Source: Nereocystis luetkeana
Taxonomy: Eukaryota > Sar > Phaeophyceae > Laminariales > Laminariaceae
DNA length: 64,000 nt
Assembly (NCBI GenBank): GCA_031213475.1
Contig: JARUPZ010000010.1
Span: 5,930,776-5,994,775, forward strand
Direction of reading: 5' to 3'
In this document: in pieces, positions 1 through 12,261 of the stretch
Layout of the letters: each line of letters begins with the position of its first letter
Position numbering within the stretch: the stretch's first letter is position 1
The notes under the pieces: generated by a model
The model's database searches: none
Told to the model about the DNA's origin: nothing
What the model saw: only the letters and a program-made list of their open reading frames with translations
Position numbers and translations under genes: made by a program

Positions 1-542
1 TCCTTACGATCGTCCTGGTTCTGATTGACTCTCCCATACATATACTCCACAGGCTCGTTCTCATGCTGGAGCCCTTGTGCTATGGGTACCTCCTGCCCGT
101 GTCTCTGCTTTTGACGAGGCTCTTCCTTCCGCTGAGCCTGGAGCCATGGTAGTGTGGACCTCTTCGAAGAAGACTTACGGGACGATTATGGCACCTTCCT
201 GGTGCTGCTACAGGCTGCCCCGCTTGCTTGACCGCAACCATGCAGGGGAAAGGTGAGACGTGTTGCGAAAGGCCTGTTCGCGTCCTGCAGACGGGCGACC
301 CGCTCTTCTTAGATGAATCCTCCTGAACGTAACCTTGTTGGAAGTAAGCGGAGTTGTAAAATGCGTGCGAGACCTCGCGCGTCCCTTGTTAGCGGTCGAG
401 GTCGAAAGCTTGTTGCGAAACGTATGCGAGAGAGCCCCCACAAAGCCTCGTTGGTAGTGTCAGGGTTTACACTTGGTACCTTTTGTCCGACGGCTGATCG
501 ATCGCCCGCCTGTATACCCTAAGATGTAGCGAGGGAGATGAT
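1..542. other. no supportable gene
   Basis: Short overlapping open frames exist on both strands, but none shows splice sites, a recognisable domain or conservation with another part of the window. The left edge may cut into duplicated unit A, which becomes recognisable near 543. Confidence 0.4.
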
Positions 543-3500
543 TTTGGCAGGGACGACCGCGTTGATTTCGCCTATATGACAGCCTTATCGATGGCATTTC
601 CGATACGGTGCAAGGCGACCACGACCACTTGTAATTTTTGTATTGGACTGCCGATGAAGCCGCCGTGTTCGCAGACACCAAATGACGCTACACCCAAGCA
701 GGAAGAGGCGTTTTTTTCTGAGGAAAATGGGGCTAGCTGAATCCCTGTAGTTCAGTCATTTACCCGGACAACTAGTCCAGCACGTAGAAGGTTCGTTGGC
801 GTCTTGTCCGCATACGTGCTTCCCACTACAGTACTGTTGGAGCAACAGTGTTGGACAGGGTCTCGCGTGCTATGATATGGATGTACTGCCATACGCACAT
901 GACACTATCTGATAACGTCACCGGTTGTTTGCGTAAGCGTCGGGTACCGGCCACTTTACGCTTGCCTCTTGTGTTTCAACATCGTGTTGTATTGTAGCAA
1001 TAGTGAGGGGGCCTGTCGGCAGCGGTAATCCTCCTCTATTATAAACAAAAAACCTATGGGAACGTTACATTATCTAATATATGATACGTAAGCCGTCACG
1101 CGTTATGTTTACACCTGTCCACCTACCGCAGGTACCTGTTTGATGCAATTCTCGCGGCGCGCCACGCACGTCGGACTGCCAGCCCGCTCTATCTTCCCTC
1201 CATGCCAGAGGCCACCGGGGCTTTCGCTGAGGAATCGGTTCAAACCATCGTTGACATATCGGTGAGAAAGTTTTGTTGGCCATGTTATTCGTGCGACATT
1301 ATACATGGCCCTCGAAACCCAGGCGATAAAACAACCGTGATACAACACCGCCACCTCTTCCACGCACATGATGCTGACAGCAGAGAGTGCACACCGCGTG
1401 ACTCTCTTTGCTCGTATCGAAACAGGGGGAAAACCTTGATTAGGTTCAAGGACATCCCGGTCTTGACGTTCCCTCCTCTGGGCTCATCCGAACCCTTCTC
1501 AGCTTATCTAAGCTCCTCCCAGCTTATCTCAGCTCTGACTCGAAAAGCTTCTTGCGTTACACTCTTCGTGGCTGGCGGAAACCTACTGTAGCGTAGCCGT
1601 GAGGGCTGCTCAGTAAAGTTAGTGTAGTCCCACAATCCTGCCCGTAACTGGTATGGCTTGCCGCAAGCGACCTCGTGCAGCAACCGTGGCTGGACGGAAC
1701 GCAAGACCGAGCCAGGGTGCCCAGGAGGTACCCATCATGGGCCTCTGGCCTCTGCCAGTGTGTTGCATACAGTACGTCGGTGCAAGTCATCATCATTATT
1801 GTGTCCGATTTGGCGTCAATAGCTTGCCCCCATGTCCTGTGTGGCCTTCCCCGCTCCCGCTGTCAGTAAGTGCATCGTTGCTTGATATTGCTATGAGGCT
1901 TCAAAGCTCGCTATAGGTCGCTGTTGTCTCCTCCCGACATTATTTTCTCTATATATCTCTCTATGTATTTATACACATATCTCCCCTTCCCTCTCTCTCT
2001 GTATCTCTCGCTGTATCTCTCGCTCTCTCTTTCTCTCTGTCTCCCTCTCCCTTCCCCTCTCTGGCGCTCTCTCCGTGTATGTCCATCCCCATATCGTCCG
2101 GCGCATTGGTGAATCCGTCTCACGAATCGGTCCTCGAGACTCACCCCCCCTCGATCGGGCTAGACTCTTCCTCTCTGTCTGAAGAACTGGCACCGTGGGT
2201 CTTTCTCGCAGCGAGACTGCTCGTAGCGTGGGCGTGGATGTCATGGATGTCTCGCTACCGGGAGACGTGCAAGCCCGTATCGGCATTACGCTGGATGCTC
2301 GTGTGCCTGTTGGCGACATCTTCGCAGACCCTTGACGGCCTCTTCACGTTAAGTACATGGCGCGTCATAGTCTCGCTGGGCACACTCTCGGCATCGACGA
2401 CGTGGGTGGCAGTCCTCCTCTTGACTATATTCTGGCTCCGAGTAGTCCTGCTGGCGAAGCTCGCGGCGGCTATGATCTGGCTCGCCGTGGTCGCTTTGTT
2501 CGAGCTGGCGCGGAGTGTCAGCTTGGTGCTCGTGGACCCGACTGTTTTGACTGCCGGTGTCTTTGTACTGGCGGCGACTGTGTCAATTTGGATCGTGGTG
2601 ACCGACGAGCTCGGACTAGAAGCAAGGCAGGAGGTACGCTGTAGCCTCGAGCGGTGCTATTTTGCGCGGCATCGTGAGGTTAGAGCGCAAAAAACATTTG
2701 AAATAATGCGGTATCCGCAGCGGCGCTTGGACGTCCGCTGTTGTTTATTGAATTATTGTCTTCACCGATCGAGCAAGGGGAGACCCCTGATAGCATTCAT
2801 TTCCTCTCGGTAGCTGCGACGGTGTGACAGCTACGCTGTGCTTTTTTGGGGTGTTATATGGCAGATACGATACAATCCGTGCCACAGCCTTGCCTTCGCG
2901 AAGAAGGCTTGCGTCTAGAGCTGCCGAGGCGGTGAAGAAACAGAAAAACACGCTTGCCGCATACCACTACAGTGGTGCGGCGTGGGGGGGGGTATAGTGG
3001 CGGGCCCAACATTGTCGTGACTGGCTATTATTAGTACCGGACGTAGACTCCTTCAGCTGAGGAACTGCCCAATGCTCTTGCGATCCCAGTTACGTTGTAC
3101 CAGGTTCACTACTACTAACAACATAGTATTCGTTGCATGTGTGTCTATTTGATTGAGCCGAGGGGGTTGTTCAACAGGGACTACTTACTGTAGGTTTATC
3201 ATTTTCTTGTTTTGTGTGGGGTATTGAGCTCCATATGTATGGTTAGAAGATGGTGTATTTCAGTATCTAGGTACTGATGTAGCCTCTCTACAGCACTATT
3301 CGTATTGAATAGAATGCCTCGCTTCACAGAGCATCGTATCGCCTGCAATTTGGCAAATATCAGTTATTCCGACTTCTCAATCAAGTTCGCCCCTTCGAAA
3401 CATGTTTCGGCGTTTGACACCAATAAACTGAAATCCCCCTATGGAGAAACGGCGCTCTGTACTGGCCGCATGGCTAACCCAGACCCTTTGTTCGCCTGCT

Positions 3501-3796
3501 TTGTTCTCGTTGACGTCTGCCATTATTTTCCATGTGGGGGTATACAGGTACGCGCTTCTTCGACTCCATCCCCGGTGCAGTCGATACCGCCAGCGCCACC
3601 AGTACCAACCCCCCCACCAGCACAGACTGACGCCTCGCCAGCACCTCCAACGCCCTCCCAGACTGTGTCACCACCCATCCGTGTGGCGGTCGCTTCCGTT
3701 CCGACGGTGGCAGAGAAGAAGGCTCACCGCAAAGCTAAGACACGCAACCGTCGCAAACGTGGCATTGGTCTGCACATCTCTGCCATGAGGTGTTAA
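543..3796 (+). repeat. Duplicated unit, copy A
   Basis: This region aligns in order with 11598-15117. Matching blocks include 570-710 with 11610-11830, 1069-1260 with 12079-12235, 1368-1450 with 12933-13005, 1629-1910 with 13020-13310, 2079-2330 with 13792-14036, 3305-3550 with 14545-14800, and 3555-3796 with 14810-15117. Spacers between blocks differ in length and content. The blocks that could be coding are conserved better, with changes mostly at third codon positions. It therefore looks like an old gene duplication or a decayed element with a coding core, not a recent copy. Confidence 0.65.
1653..3796 (+). CDS. Unrecognised spliced gene (copy A of a duplicated family), possible membrane protein
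   Basis: Function unknown. Three plus-strand blocks look coding because they are kept in copy B. Block 1 (1653-1865) begins MACRKRPR and ends at a GTAAGT donor that copy B also has. Block 2 (about 2079-2640) has the motif NPSHE, where all five codons differ from copy B only at the third base, followed by Trp-rich hydrophobic stretches that could be membrane segments. Block 3 (about 3555-3796) is Pro/Ser-rich, then basic, and ends GLHISAMRC before TAA; the matching end in B is GVHISAMRC. The acceptor of block 2 and the joins between blocks were not resolved, so the span is a locus rather than a finished model. No domain was recognised. It could be a lineage-specific gene or the coding part of a mobile element. 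Confidence 0.35.
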
Positions 3797-5088
3797 GACC
3801 GTCACCACGGCGTTGGTTTGTACCCGGCCCAACCGGCTTAGGGAGACGTCTTGTTTTTGTTTGGGTGTATATTTTCGTACTTTTTTCTTTTTTTTCTTTG
3901 TATTTTAGCTGTGGCCACTTCGCCCTGCCGGAAGACGGGGTGGTGCAGAGTTCCTGGCAGGGTGCGAATATGCCCACCTTCCACGTAGTTAGGCGTAACA
4001 GGGAATTATTATAAGTACCCCTCTCCCTTTGCTACAGGAGGTGTTTACCTGTGAGGGCCCTCTTGATGTTGAAAAGGAGGGGGGGGAAGGAAGGAGGGAT
4101 ACCCAACATCTGGGGGGGGGAAGGAGAGAGGCAGGGGGCGGGGGCACAAGGGAGGGAGGGAGGGAAGAAAGGAGCGAGGTGTGGTACACGATCCGTATAT
4201 CGAAATTTCAGAAAGCATGCTGCGAATAAACAAGAACACAGAGGTTTTGAGTCAATATTTTGTTTTCCATTTTTTGGGTCCAACAACTTACAACATCTCG
4301 CGGGAACGCAAGTTTTTCTTTGACAGGACTTCTTCGGCAACGTGTCCTTAATTTGGTTGAAAACATCCGCCTGGAGAGCAGCGAACGCTTTGAGAAAGCC
4401 TTTGTTTTGTCATCGGTGATGTAGACATCAATCGTACTACTATTAAATAGTAAGCTACCGAACGCGAAATAAACATTTTTGCGATTTCTTTTTTTGTGGT
4501 GTTAGCTCGAAACTTCGAGTTCACGAAAACATCTCATGAGTCATTTCTGGTTGCCTGTGACTGTTGCCTGGTGCGCCCCACGCTCTGATACACTCCATCA
4601 GGAGTGTCCCTCCATTTCGCTGGCCGTAGTTTCCTGTGAGGAGCTGCAGCTGGCGCAAGTGAAGTGGAAACCTTCAACTATTGTTGATCTTTGTCTCTTT
4701 CGTGTACTCCAAATTTCGACCAATTCCGACCACTGCGGCACCTCAAAGTCTAGGTGTAGGCCTCTGTTGAGAATCTGACCTTTGAGGTCGATCTGAAGAG
4801 AATAACAAGTTGCTGTGATGATAATTTTCGGGTCATCGCCCGCTCTCTGTTAGGCAGCGAGAGAGAGAGAGATGGCATAAGAGAGGAAGCGAAGGAGGGC
4901 GGAGAGGGAGCGGGCTTTGGAGGTAGCGGGCGGGAAGGAAACAAGGTGTGTGGGGGGGGGGGGAGCTAGCTGCGCGAGCGTGCATGTGGCTTACACGCCC
5001 CCTCTCCTCATGCCCCCCTCCTCGACGCGGGGTGGTGCGGACAAAGACCATGCATGGTGCTGTAGGGGCTGTATAGGCCAAAGTTGTC
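3797..5088. other. intergenic, purine-rich low complexity
   Basis: No gene is supportable. About 4070-4170 is a GGGAGG/GAAGG-rich stretch, and 4855-4930 contains GAGA and GGAGG runs. The open frames here follow these simple sequences. Confidence 0.4.
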
Positions 5089-5262
5089 AGGAGACAGCAC
5101 TTTCACCCTTTCACAGACACCTATTTTCCCTTGACATGCCTTGACTGACACCAAACTACCACGTTTTAGTAGTGTGGAACACTGGGCCCTAGACCCTTGA
5201 GACACCGTGCGTTTTGCGTTGCTTGGCATGTCTCCTGGCATATTTGGTGTAGACTGCTGTGA
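5089..5262 (+). repeat. Dispersed repeat pair, copy 1
   Basis: Matches 6374-6560 in the same orientation. Both contain AGACAGCACTT, TTTCACCC, CACAGACA or GACAGACA, TGACATG, CACCAAACTA, TTTAGTGTGGAA and GCACGTTTTGCGT-like segments in the same order. The pair flanks the GGGACGGGACGG minisatellite. Confidence 0.6.
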
Positions 5263-5589
5263 CCATGAAAAACAACAGAGTACACATCACAAACAACTGT
5301 AATATTTAATATCTGAAGCACGTCGCACACCTCAAAGAAGGAAAAGTGAAACCAGCGTATGGATGGATGTAACATGCGTCGGCGTACTTTTACGTACGAC
5401 GTACGATGAGTACAGAGTTTATACGTTAATACAGAAGAATTTCAACGGAGAGGGCAAACGCGCAAACGCACACGGAGAGAAAAACTGTGTACGTATGGCG
5501 TCTCTCTGATTGGTTCGAAGTTGGCCAAAATCAGTTGAAAGCTACGTAGACAGAGTAGAGAAAAACCAAGGCTTATCACAGTGGCTGAG

Positions 5590-5960
5590 AATCGTGGCGG
5601 GACCGGACGGGACAAATTTAACTTATTTGGCGGGAAAAAAATGACAGCGGGACGGTAAAATGAAGACATAATAAGTTGGCGGGACGGGACAGTGGGTGCA
5701 TAACTTCTCGACGGGACGGGACGGTAAAACTCAACGGGGCAGACTTTCACGACGGGACGGGACGTTAAAGAAAATCTCTCTCGGCGGGACGGGACGGTAA
5801 ATACTTTTTCCCTCGGAGGGACGGGACGGTAAATATTTTTTCCTCAGAGGGACGGGACGGTAAATATTTTTTCCCACGGCGGGACGGAACAGCAATTTTC
5901 TTTTTCTTCGGCGGGGCGGGACGGTGAATATTTTCTCCTCGGCTGAACGGGACGTTCCTA
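5590..5960 (+). repeat. Minisatellite, GGGACGGGACGGTAA units
   Basis: About ten degenerate units of roughly 30-45 bp share GGCGGGACGGGACGGTAA followed by an AT-rich stretch such as ATATTTTTTCC. A related array lies at 7795-8125. Arg/Pro-rich open frames on the minus strand are products of the repeat. Confidence 0.8.
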
Positions 5961-6373
5961 AATATCAAAATATAGGTTTCTTATTTCTTGCTGCTAGGTC
6001 GGCGCGGTTGCACGCCAGGACGTTCCCGCACACTGCTGGTTGCGCGAAGGGAGCCGTCCCCCGACGCAGACGTTTTTTTTCTCGATCCACGGCCCAAGCT
6101 CCGAGAAGTGCTGCCACTACACGGGCGACGTTTTCTTCTTATTTCTTTTCCCACCCCTGCCCCAAGTACCGCTCGCTGTTGTTGCGGTGCCAGCTCATCA
6201 TCATGTTTTTTTTTTCTGATGGTTTTGTGCTTACGCTATGTTTCTGGTGGTTGTGGAGGTGGAGGCAGGACCTTAAGGTGGTGGTGGTGATTCTGTTGAT
6301 AGTGCCGCTCGCTGCTGGTCGATCGACCCCGCCCGTGAGATATGCGTCCGTGCCAGTCACACCAAAGATGTTA

Positions 6374-6560
6374 GCAGACAGCACTTACTTTCACCCCGTG
6401 ACAGACATCAACTTTGCTTTGTTGTGACATGTTTTGACTGGCACCAAACTAATATAATTGTTGATAGGTTTAGTGTGGAAGACTCGGCCCTACATCCTTG
6501 ACAGAGCACGTTTTGCGTCTCGCTTGATGACATGTGACCTGACACCTTTTTGGGCCTCAC
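6374..6560 (+). repeat. Dispersed repeat pair, copy 2
   Basis: Second copy of the repeat at 5089-5262, with similar spacing of the shared words and scattered substitutions. Confidence 0.6.
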
Positions 6561-6742
6561 CACAGTTAGTGCTGGTGTGGCCGTGAGTTGAGTGGTGTCG
6601 GTGCTGTTCGTTTGTGTGTGTGTGTGTGGTGGCGCTGGGCGAGCTTGCGGCTGTGGCAGGTGTTGCGGGTGGAACTGCAAGTATGAAGATTCATGAAAAA
6701 AAACCAGCAACAACAATAACATTTCTTCTTTCAGGAATGTTT

Positions 6743-7133
6743 TGATTGATCAACGTGGAAGCTCATGCTGCACATTGTCGGATGGCAAGCCTAATAAATT
6801 TGACAACAACAACAACAACAACAACAACAACAGCAACCACAACAACAACAACGGCAACAACAACAACAACAACAACAACAACAAGACATTTTTTTACATA
6901 CTACCTGGTACTTGGTAGTAGTTTTTCATTTCTTTCGTACTTCTCGTAACATTTGTAATTACTCTAATTTCAATATATAAAAACAAAGATCACAGCCAGC
7001 TGCTGATCATCAACACCAGCACATTGGGTGCTACTAAACAAAAGAACTAAATGTGGTGCGGAGCAATTTCATAATTTATTATTTCCCTGGCCATCCGACA
7101 ATGTGAAGCATGATCTTCAACATGGATCACTAA
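6743..7133. mobile_element. Non-autonomous element with about 52 bp terminal inverted repeats
   Basis: The left end (6743-6795) and the reverse complement of the right end (7082-7133) share GATCATGCTKCACATTGTC-like sequence and CGGATGGC followed by AATAAAT. The interior is about 290 bp with no coding capacity and holds a CAA microsatellite at 6808-6885. A single copy of the end sequence recurs at 18544-18605, so the family is dispersed. This fits a MITE-like DNA element; target duplications were not resolved. Confidence 0.55.
6808..6885 (+). repeat. CAA trinucleotide microsatellite
   Basis: Almost continuous CAA units with a few CAG, CCA and CGG interruptions, inside the element with inverted ends. 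Confidence 0.9.
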
Positions 7134-7397
7134 TAACATAATTTATCTCTTTTTTTTTTCAATCATCATTTTTTACTTTCCAGCCTAACTCGTACCTACC
7201 TGGTAGGAGGTTTTACCCTCAACGAGCTTCTGGACAAGCCGTGGTCACAGGTGTCTACCCTTCTCCCCCCCCGGTACGTGCCTTTAGTTTTCTCGCGCAT
7301 AGGGTTCAGCATTCCCACTGCTCGTCGATTTTCATCGAAAGTAGCTATCTCACGCTCTCGCGCTTGCCGCTAATCATTTTTTAATGCACGCAAAAAC

Positions 7398-7483
7398 TCC
7401 CACGAGCATGCGCTCGGTGAGACTTGAACCCACGGAATTGATCTTGATAGGCACGCGGACCACCTACCAAGCCACCGGGGACT
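7398..7483 (-). ncRNA. tRNA-derived sequence (possible SINE head)
   Basis: On the minus strand, GTCCCCGGTGGCTTGGTAGG resembles a pol III A box, and about 50 bases later GGGTTCAAGTCTCACC resembles a B box. The opening resembles the head of the SINE copies at 27983 and 35708. A full cloverleaf with a clear anticodon stem was not found, so a functional tRNA is unlikely. Confidence 0.35.
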
Positions 7484-7794
7484 ATAAATATTGAAACGAG
7501 GAAAATACGTCATCAGCTGTGAGTTCGACTGGTTAATTAAAAAGTTGACACAGGCAGTAAGTACTCAATTTTGCAAGCTGCGTAATACGCCTACCGTCCT
7601 ATATACGAGTATACGTATGTTATTCATAGTAGTATGGGAATTGTGCACACATTTTATGATAACGATATGTATTTATATACCAGGTAGGAATTACTACTGA
7701 ATTTTAGTACAACTCGAAAAATTCTTGATTAATTTCGTAATTCGTGTTGTGGGAAGAATGGATGGGAACAGACGACCACGAATGTATCTCGCAG

Positions 7795-8125
7795 GGGATG
7801 GGACGATAATTTCCACTAATTTCCAACGGGAGAGATTTTTCGGTGTCACGGCGGGACGGGGCGGTAATTTTTCGGTGTCATGGCGGGACGGGACGGTAAT
7901 TGTTCGATGTCACCGCGGGACGGGACGGTAATTTCCATTGGGAGAGATTTTATCGGCGGGACGGGACGGTAATTTCCATCGGGAGAAATTTTGTCGGCGG
8001 GACGGGACGGTAAGTGACGACGGTCAGGGAATTTGTCGGCGGGACGGGACGGCGGGACCATTTTGACGGTGGTTTTACCGTCCTGTCCCGTCCCGCCGTT
8101 ACCGCCGTTACCGTCCCGCCGAAAT
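7795..8125 (+). repeat. Second GGGACGGGACGG minisatellite
   Basis: About seven units carry GGCGGGACGGGACGGTAATT with spacers such as TTCCATCGGGAGA. Near 8080-8125 the same motif appears in reverse complement (ACCGTCCYGTCCCGTCCCGCC), so the array ends in an inverted repeat. Confidence 0.8.
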
Positions 8126-8459
8126 AACGTGATACGCCTAGAAAAAAAACAGGTATACCGTGGCCTTTTCGAGACAAAATCAATTAGGATGTCAGCCTGG
8201 CCGGGCTCCTGGGGTGTGTTTTGTACTTGTTTTTACCACGGAACCGATTTTGGCCGAAAAGTGGCCAGGTGTACCTGATTTTGGCAAACACCCAATTTTG
8301 TTTGTTTTCTCCTACGATGCACTCAGGTGGCGAGGTTTTGCTCAAGAAGAGAGGGCGGCTGGACGACCAGGTTAGCGCGTCAGTGGCCAATTTTCTTTTT
8401 GCTTATATACGCAGTCCACACACTCTTTCGTCAGGTTTGGCTGCGCCCCTTCGAGATCA

Positions 8460-8665
8460 GATTGAAAACACAAAACCAAAACTGGTCTTGAGAGAACAAA
8501 GATATATTTGTCTTGAAAAAATGAGCCAAGCTTAGTCCTACAAACCCTACCGAACTTGTCTCGAAAACAGAAAATAACTTAGTCTTGTAAACGGACGAGA
8601 CCTGTCTCGAAAACAGGCCAAAGTTTCGTCTTGAAAACAGACCAAAGTGGGTTCGCAATGCCTCC
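8460..8665 (+). repeat. Degenerate tandem repeat
   Basis: Roughly 18-36 bp units built on GTCTYGAAAACAGRCCAAAGT occur at least six times. The minus-strand frame rich in LFSR and FETS is produced by the repeat. Confidence 0.6.
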
Positions 8666-8952
8666 CTATGGTTGGGCTTTGGAACCGCCTCAGGCTTCTT
8701 CCAAAAAGCAACAGAGTGTGTGTCTATCGATTGCAAGGAAAGGGTGTATATATAGTGTACCACGTATCAACATTGAATTCTGACCCGACCCCCCCCTCCG
8801 CCCCTCGTCGCGCCCCCAACGAAAACATGTTTTGCTTTGCTCCTTTCCTCCCGTGCATTAATCGTGCGTGCTTGTAGGGAGGGCACTGCTCCCGCGGCTC
8901 CTCCTCCTCCTCCTCCTCCCGTAAACTCCGAGGCTCCCATCCCTCTCGTGGC

Positions 8953-9306
8953 GTGCCGATACACGTTACAATCTTCGACGTCGACGGCGACACGCCAGAA
9001 GAGCTGTTCTTCTTCGACAATGACGGCAACACGGTGGAGGTCGCCATTTGTGAAGGCGACGGCGACGTTATCGAAGTGGTCACCCTGAACGTCGTTGGAG
9101 ACAACATGATCGACGCGACCGTCTTTGACGAGAACGGCGACGCGATCGAGTTCACCATCATCGTTCATCTTGACGGGAGCGCGGTCGAAGTCACGATCGA
9201 CGATGTGGGCGGCAAAACACTCGAGGTGACCGTGTTCGACATGTACGACACCGTGCTCCTAGCCGCTTCTGGGAATTCCGGCCCGACGCGAAGTCGGGAG
9301 AGATGA
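8953..9306 (+). CDS. Short ORF encoding acidic 12-residue repeats
   Basis: The frame reads about eight imperfect repeats of 11-13 residues with consensus V-T-[IV]-F-D-x-x-G-D-x-[IV]-E-V, for example TVFDENGDAIEF and TIDDVGGKTLEV. The pattern alternates hydrophobic residues with D/G/N turns, which would suit short beta strands. Base use is GAC-rich, unlike the AT-rich flanks. There is no in-frame ATG at the left end (the frame opens at a GTG), so an upstream exon or decay is likely. No known family was recognised. It may be a fragment of a repetitive surface or secreted protein, or a coding-like minisatellite. Confidence 0.35.
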   Translation: MPIHVTIFDVDGDTPEELFFFDNDGNTVEVAICEGDGDVIEVVTLNVVGDNMIDATVFDENGDAIEFTIIVHLDGSAVEVTIDDVGGKTLEVTVFDMYDTVLLAASGNSGPTRSRER

Positions 9307-11597
9307 TCGAAGAAGCACACGTGTCAGGGGTGAGCGTCGGAAACAGGGTGTGTATGCTTCACGATTTTACCTGGGCAACTTCAATCAACAAAATGGTTGA
9401 CATGTTCTTGATTACAAAACCCCTACTACTATACTTAGTCCTAATTAAAATAAACCTCACCGACCCCTCCCCCCCCCATCGACCCCGCCTGGGAAAATGA
9501 TCGAAGCGAATGAAGCTGCTGTAGAGAGTGGGGTGGGCATTTGCGTACACTATCCGTCAACCGTTTTGGCGAAGCTGGTACATTCTTACGAAAACGCCGC
9601 GTACTACTACCAATACTACTACTACCACTACTATTATCACGGGGGGGGATAGTAATCAGAACCTAAGTTGGCGTGTAAACATAGGGGGATACAGGGTTAG
9701 GGCCTATCTTAACGGGGATTTGTTTTTTCTTCAATTTTTATTTTTTTTCTAATTTAATTTGCACCTGATTGGCCGAAGAAGAGTGAACGACCAAGCAGGC
9801 AAATTAAAAAAATTGAATTTGAGGTAAAAGTCTTTTGGGACTTTTCTCGTGTGATTTTTCGAATTCCAATTTGGAATTTGGGAGTTCCCCGGACTTGACG
9901 TAGCATGTTCATGGAGGGTCAACACCCTCGGTGGAGTCTGGGGCGATTCTAGGCCGCTTCGGCGACCACGATCGAGGCGATAAAACGCGAACCTCAACGA
10001 GAGGTGACCGGAGCAGTAGCCGCGCCCACGCCCACACACCATAGCACATCGTACCCCGGCGGTGGCGCCTCAAAAGTAATCATGGCGGCTGCAATCCCAA
10101 TTTTTCGGCCTGCTCGATCGGCCAACAATCGCAAAAAACGAGCAAAAGAGCAAAAAAACGGAGGATACGCTCGGGACCTCGATAGCTGCATCACCGCTGC
10201 TGTTCCGCACGTGGCGCTTGAGGGCTTCCTCCGCCCACCCAAGACACCCTGAGAGTGATAGGTTCCTATCCTGCGCGACCAAAAAGAAAAAGAGGTTGGC
10301 GGCGGCGCGCACGCGGAAGCGCAAACCTTCGCTCTCGTCTACGCGCGTCGCTGTTTGTCTGCTGGGCGTTGTGTGACGTGGCGCGTTCTTCCAGAAATAT
10401 GTTTTGATTGACAACTAGTACGCTGTTCCCCGATAGGACCCAAAAACGTTTTTTTTTCGAAATCAAATTGAAATTCATTGAAATTATTTTTTTACTTCCA
10501 TACAGCGTGCCCCGTTAAGATGGGCCCTTATAGGGTCCATCGTGGGTTATGTTTACTATCATACTGTAGCCTTTCGGAACACATGCCACCGTTTCACCCG
10601 AAAGCTCCAGTCTCGCCTATCTCTAACCCATTTATGTATTGGAAGTCAATACATTTTCTCAAATATTTATGTTGAATCTCTTTTTTTCTATATTTTTTCT
10701 TTCTTCTTATTTTTTTTCACGTCGTTCATACATGTTTTTTCGGCATTTATTTATTAACTTGCTTTTTCTTGTCGCTTCGTTTCTGTTTCCGTTTCTCCTT
10801 TTTTTTAGCGTAAATTATCCTTTTTTCCCGTTTCTCGTGTGTTGCTTCTGTTGTTGCTAGTTTCTCGTACTCGTACGATAAAAATAGCTCGGTGTTTTTC
10901 TTCGGTGTTCTCCCCTTTCGTTCTTCCTTTCTTTCTTTCTTTCTTTTTTATTCGTTTCTTTGATATGACCTATTTTGTTGGTTCATGGTTTTATATGTCC
11001 TTTCTTATTTCGTGCCCAACAGGCTTGCATCTCACTCGCGACACAATCTCCTGGTTCATTTTGTTTGCTTTTTGCCGTGTCTATTATTATGATGAGAACG
11101 GCAGTTGTATACCTGGTATACATTCGTTGTCTACATACCAGGTATTAAGAAAAAACACCAGTAGTACGAGCACGATGCAGACCCTGGGTTTTGAGGAGCA
11201 GCAATGAATGCTGGTGATGACGTGAAACACAGCTCACACGTCGAGACCGGAGGTTTGGTGCCTTGGCTCCCGAGGCAAGAGATTGGTCTTCATGAGAACG
11301 GCGAGGATGTAACCGCCAACAACTGGTACTCTTACAGGCCCACCTACATGCCGGTGCCAAGCGACGCCCGTGCTGGGCAGAGGTGTGCGGTGTTTGCCAA
11401 GCGCGTGCGAGGCCATCACCAAAACCTCTAGTGCTACCTACAGTTACTAGTAGTGCTTTGTCAATGTTGCGGTCCGGTGCGTTTGGTCCGAGGGTTGCTC
11501 GCGCGAGTGCCCGAACTGTTAGGTAGGGAGGAGGACTAGAATAAAACTTGAAAGCACATACACGTGGCAGACGCTACTTTAGTGTTGTGTTATTAAA
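9307..11597. other. AT-rich intergenic stretch
   Basis: No gene is supportable. The region contains T-rich tracts at 10670-10860 and 10920-10960, and ACTACTACTAC-type simple sequence at 9600-9640. Open frames at 10004-10252 and 11204-11431 have fairly ordinary codon use but no domain, splice support or second copy. Confidence 0.4.
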
Positions 11598-11868
11598 AGG
11601 CCGAGACGAACGCGTTGATTTCATCGATATCTAACATAGCTTTCGTCGATATATGTAGTACTCGATACTGCAAGGCGGCCACAGCTACTCATACTTTACC
11701 CGGTAGCCTTCTCCGGATGGTGCCATTATTTTTTTTTCTGGGTTATTGATGAACCCGCATTGTGTTCACGGACACCATAATATAGCTACACCCACCCATC
11801 CCGGCAGAGGCATTTGTTCAGAAGACATAGCGCCATAACTACCGGGGCACTAACTGAGAAAGTTGCCG

Positions 11869-11938
11869 GATATATATATATATATGTATAGTATCGGATA
11901 TATATTATATATATGGATATATATATGTATATATACAT
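11869..11938. repeat. TA-rich microsatellite
   Basis: Runs of TATATA with GTATA and GGATA interruptions. Confidence 0.85.
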
Positions 11939-12261
11939 GTATGAACGTGTTGGTGACCGGACTATTCTTCATGCTTGTTTACAGTGTTTCAACATCATTC
12001 TTTCAGTAAGGACCTGTCGGCAGAAGTAAGTCTATACTACTGTTGATATGAAAACTTAAATAAGGTGCAGTACCTTAGGCAGTTATCTGATACGTACTGT
12101 AGTTAGCCGTCACGCTAAAGTATACCGTATGCATTTCCCTGTCAACTCGTCGCGCCCGCACATGCTTGACGTGGTTTGGGCGGCGCTCGTGCCAGGGACG
12201 TTGGTTGGACTGTCAGCGATCGGCACGGCGGTGAGAACGAAAGACAAGTCACGCCTCGGAC

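Noticed and set aside
2400-2640. Similarity between the hydrophobic part of copy A and the acidic repeat ORF at 8953
   Set aside because: Word-level resemblance only; no consistent alignment in any frame.
9994-10414. Overlapping frames on both strands with fairly ordinary composition
   Set aside because: No domain, no splice signals, no repeat copy and no way to choose a strand.
11204-11431. A 75-codon plus-strand frame
   Set aside because: Plausible codon use but no other support.
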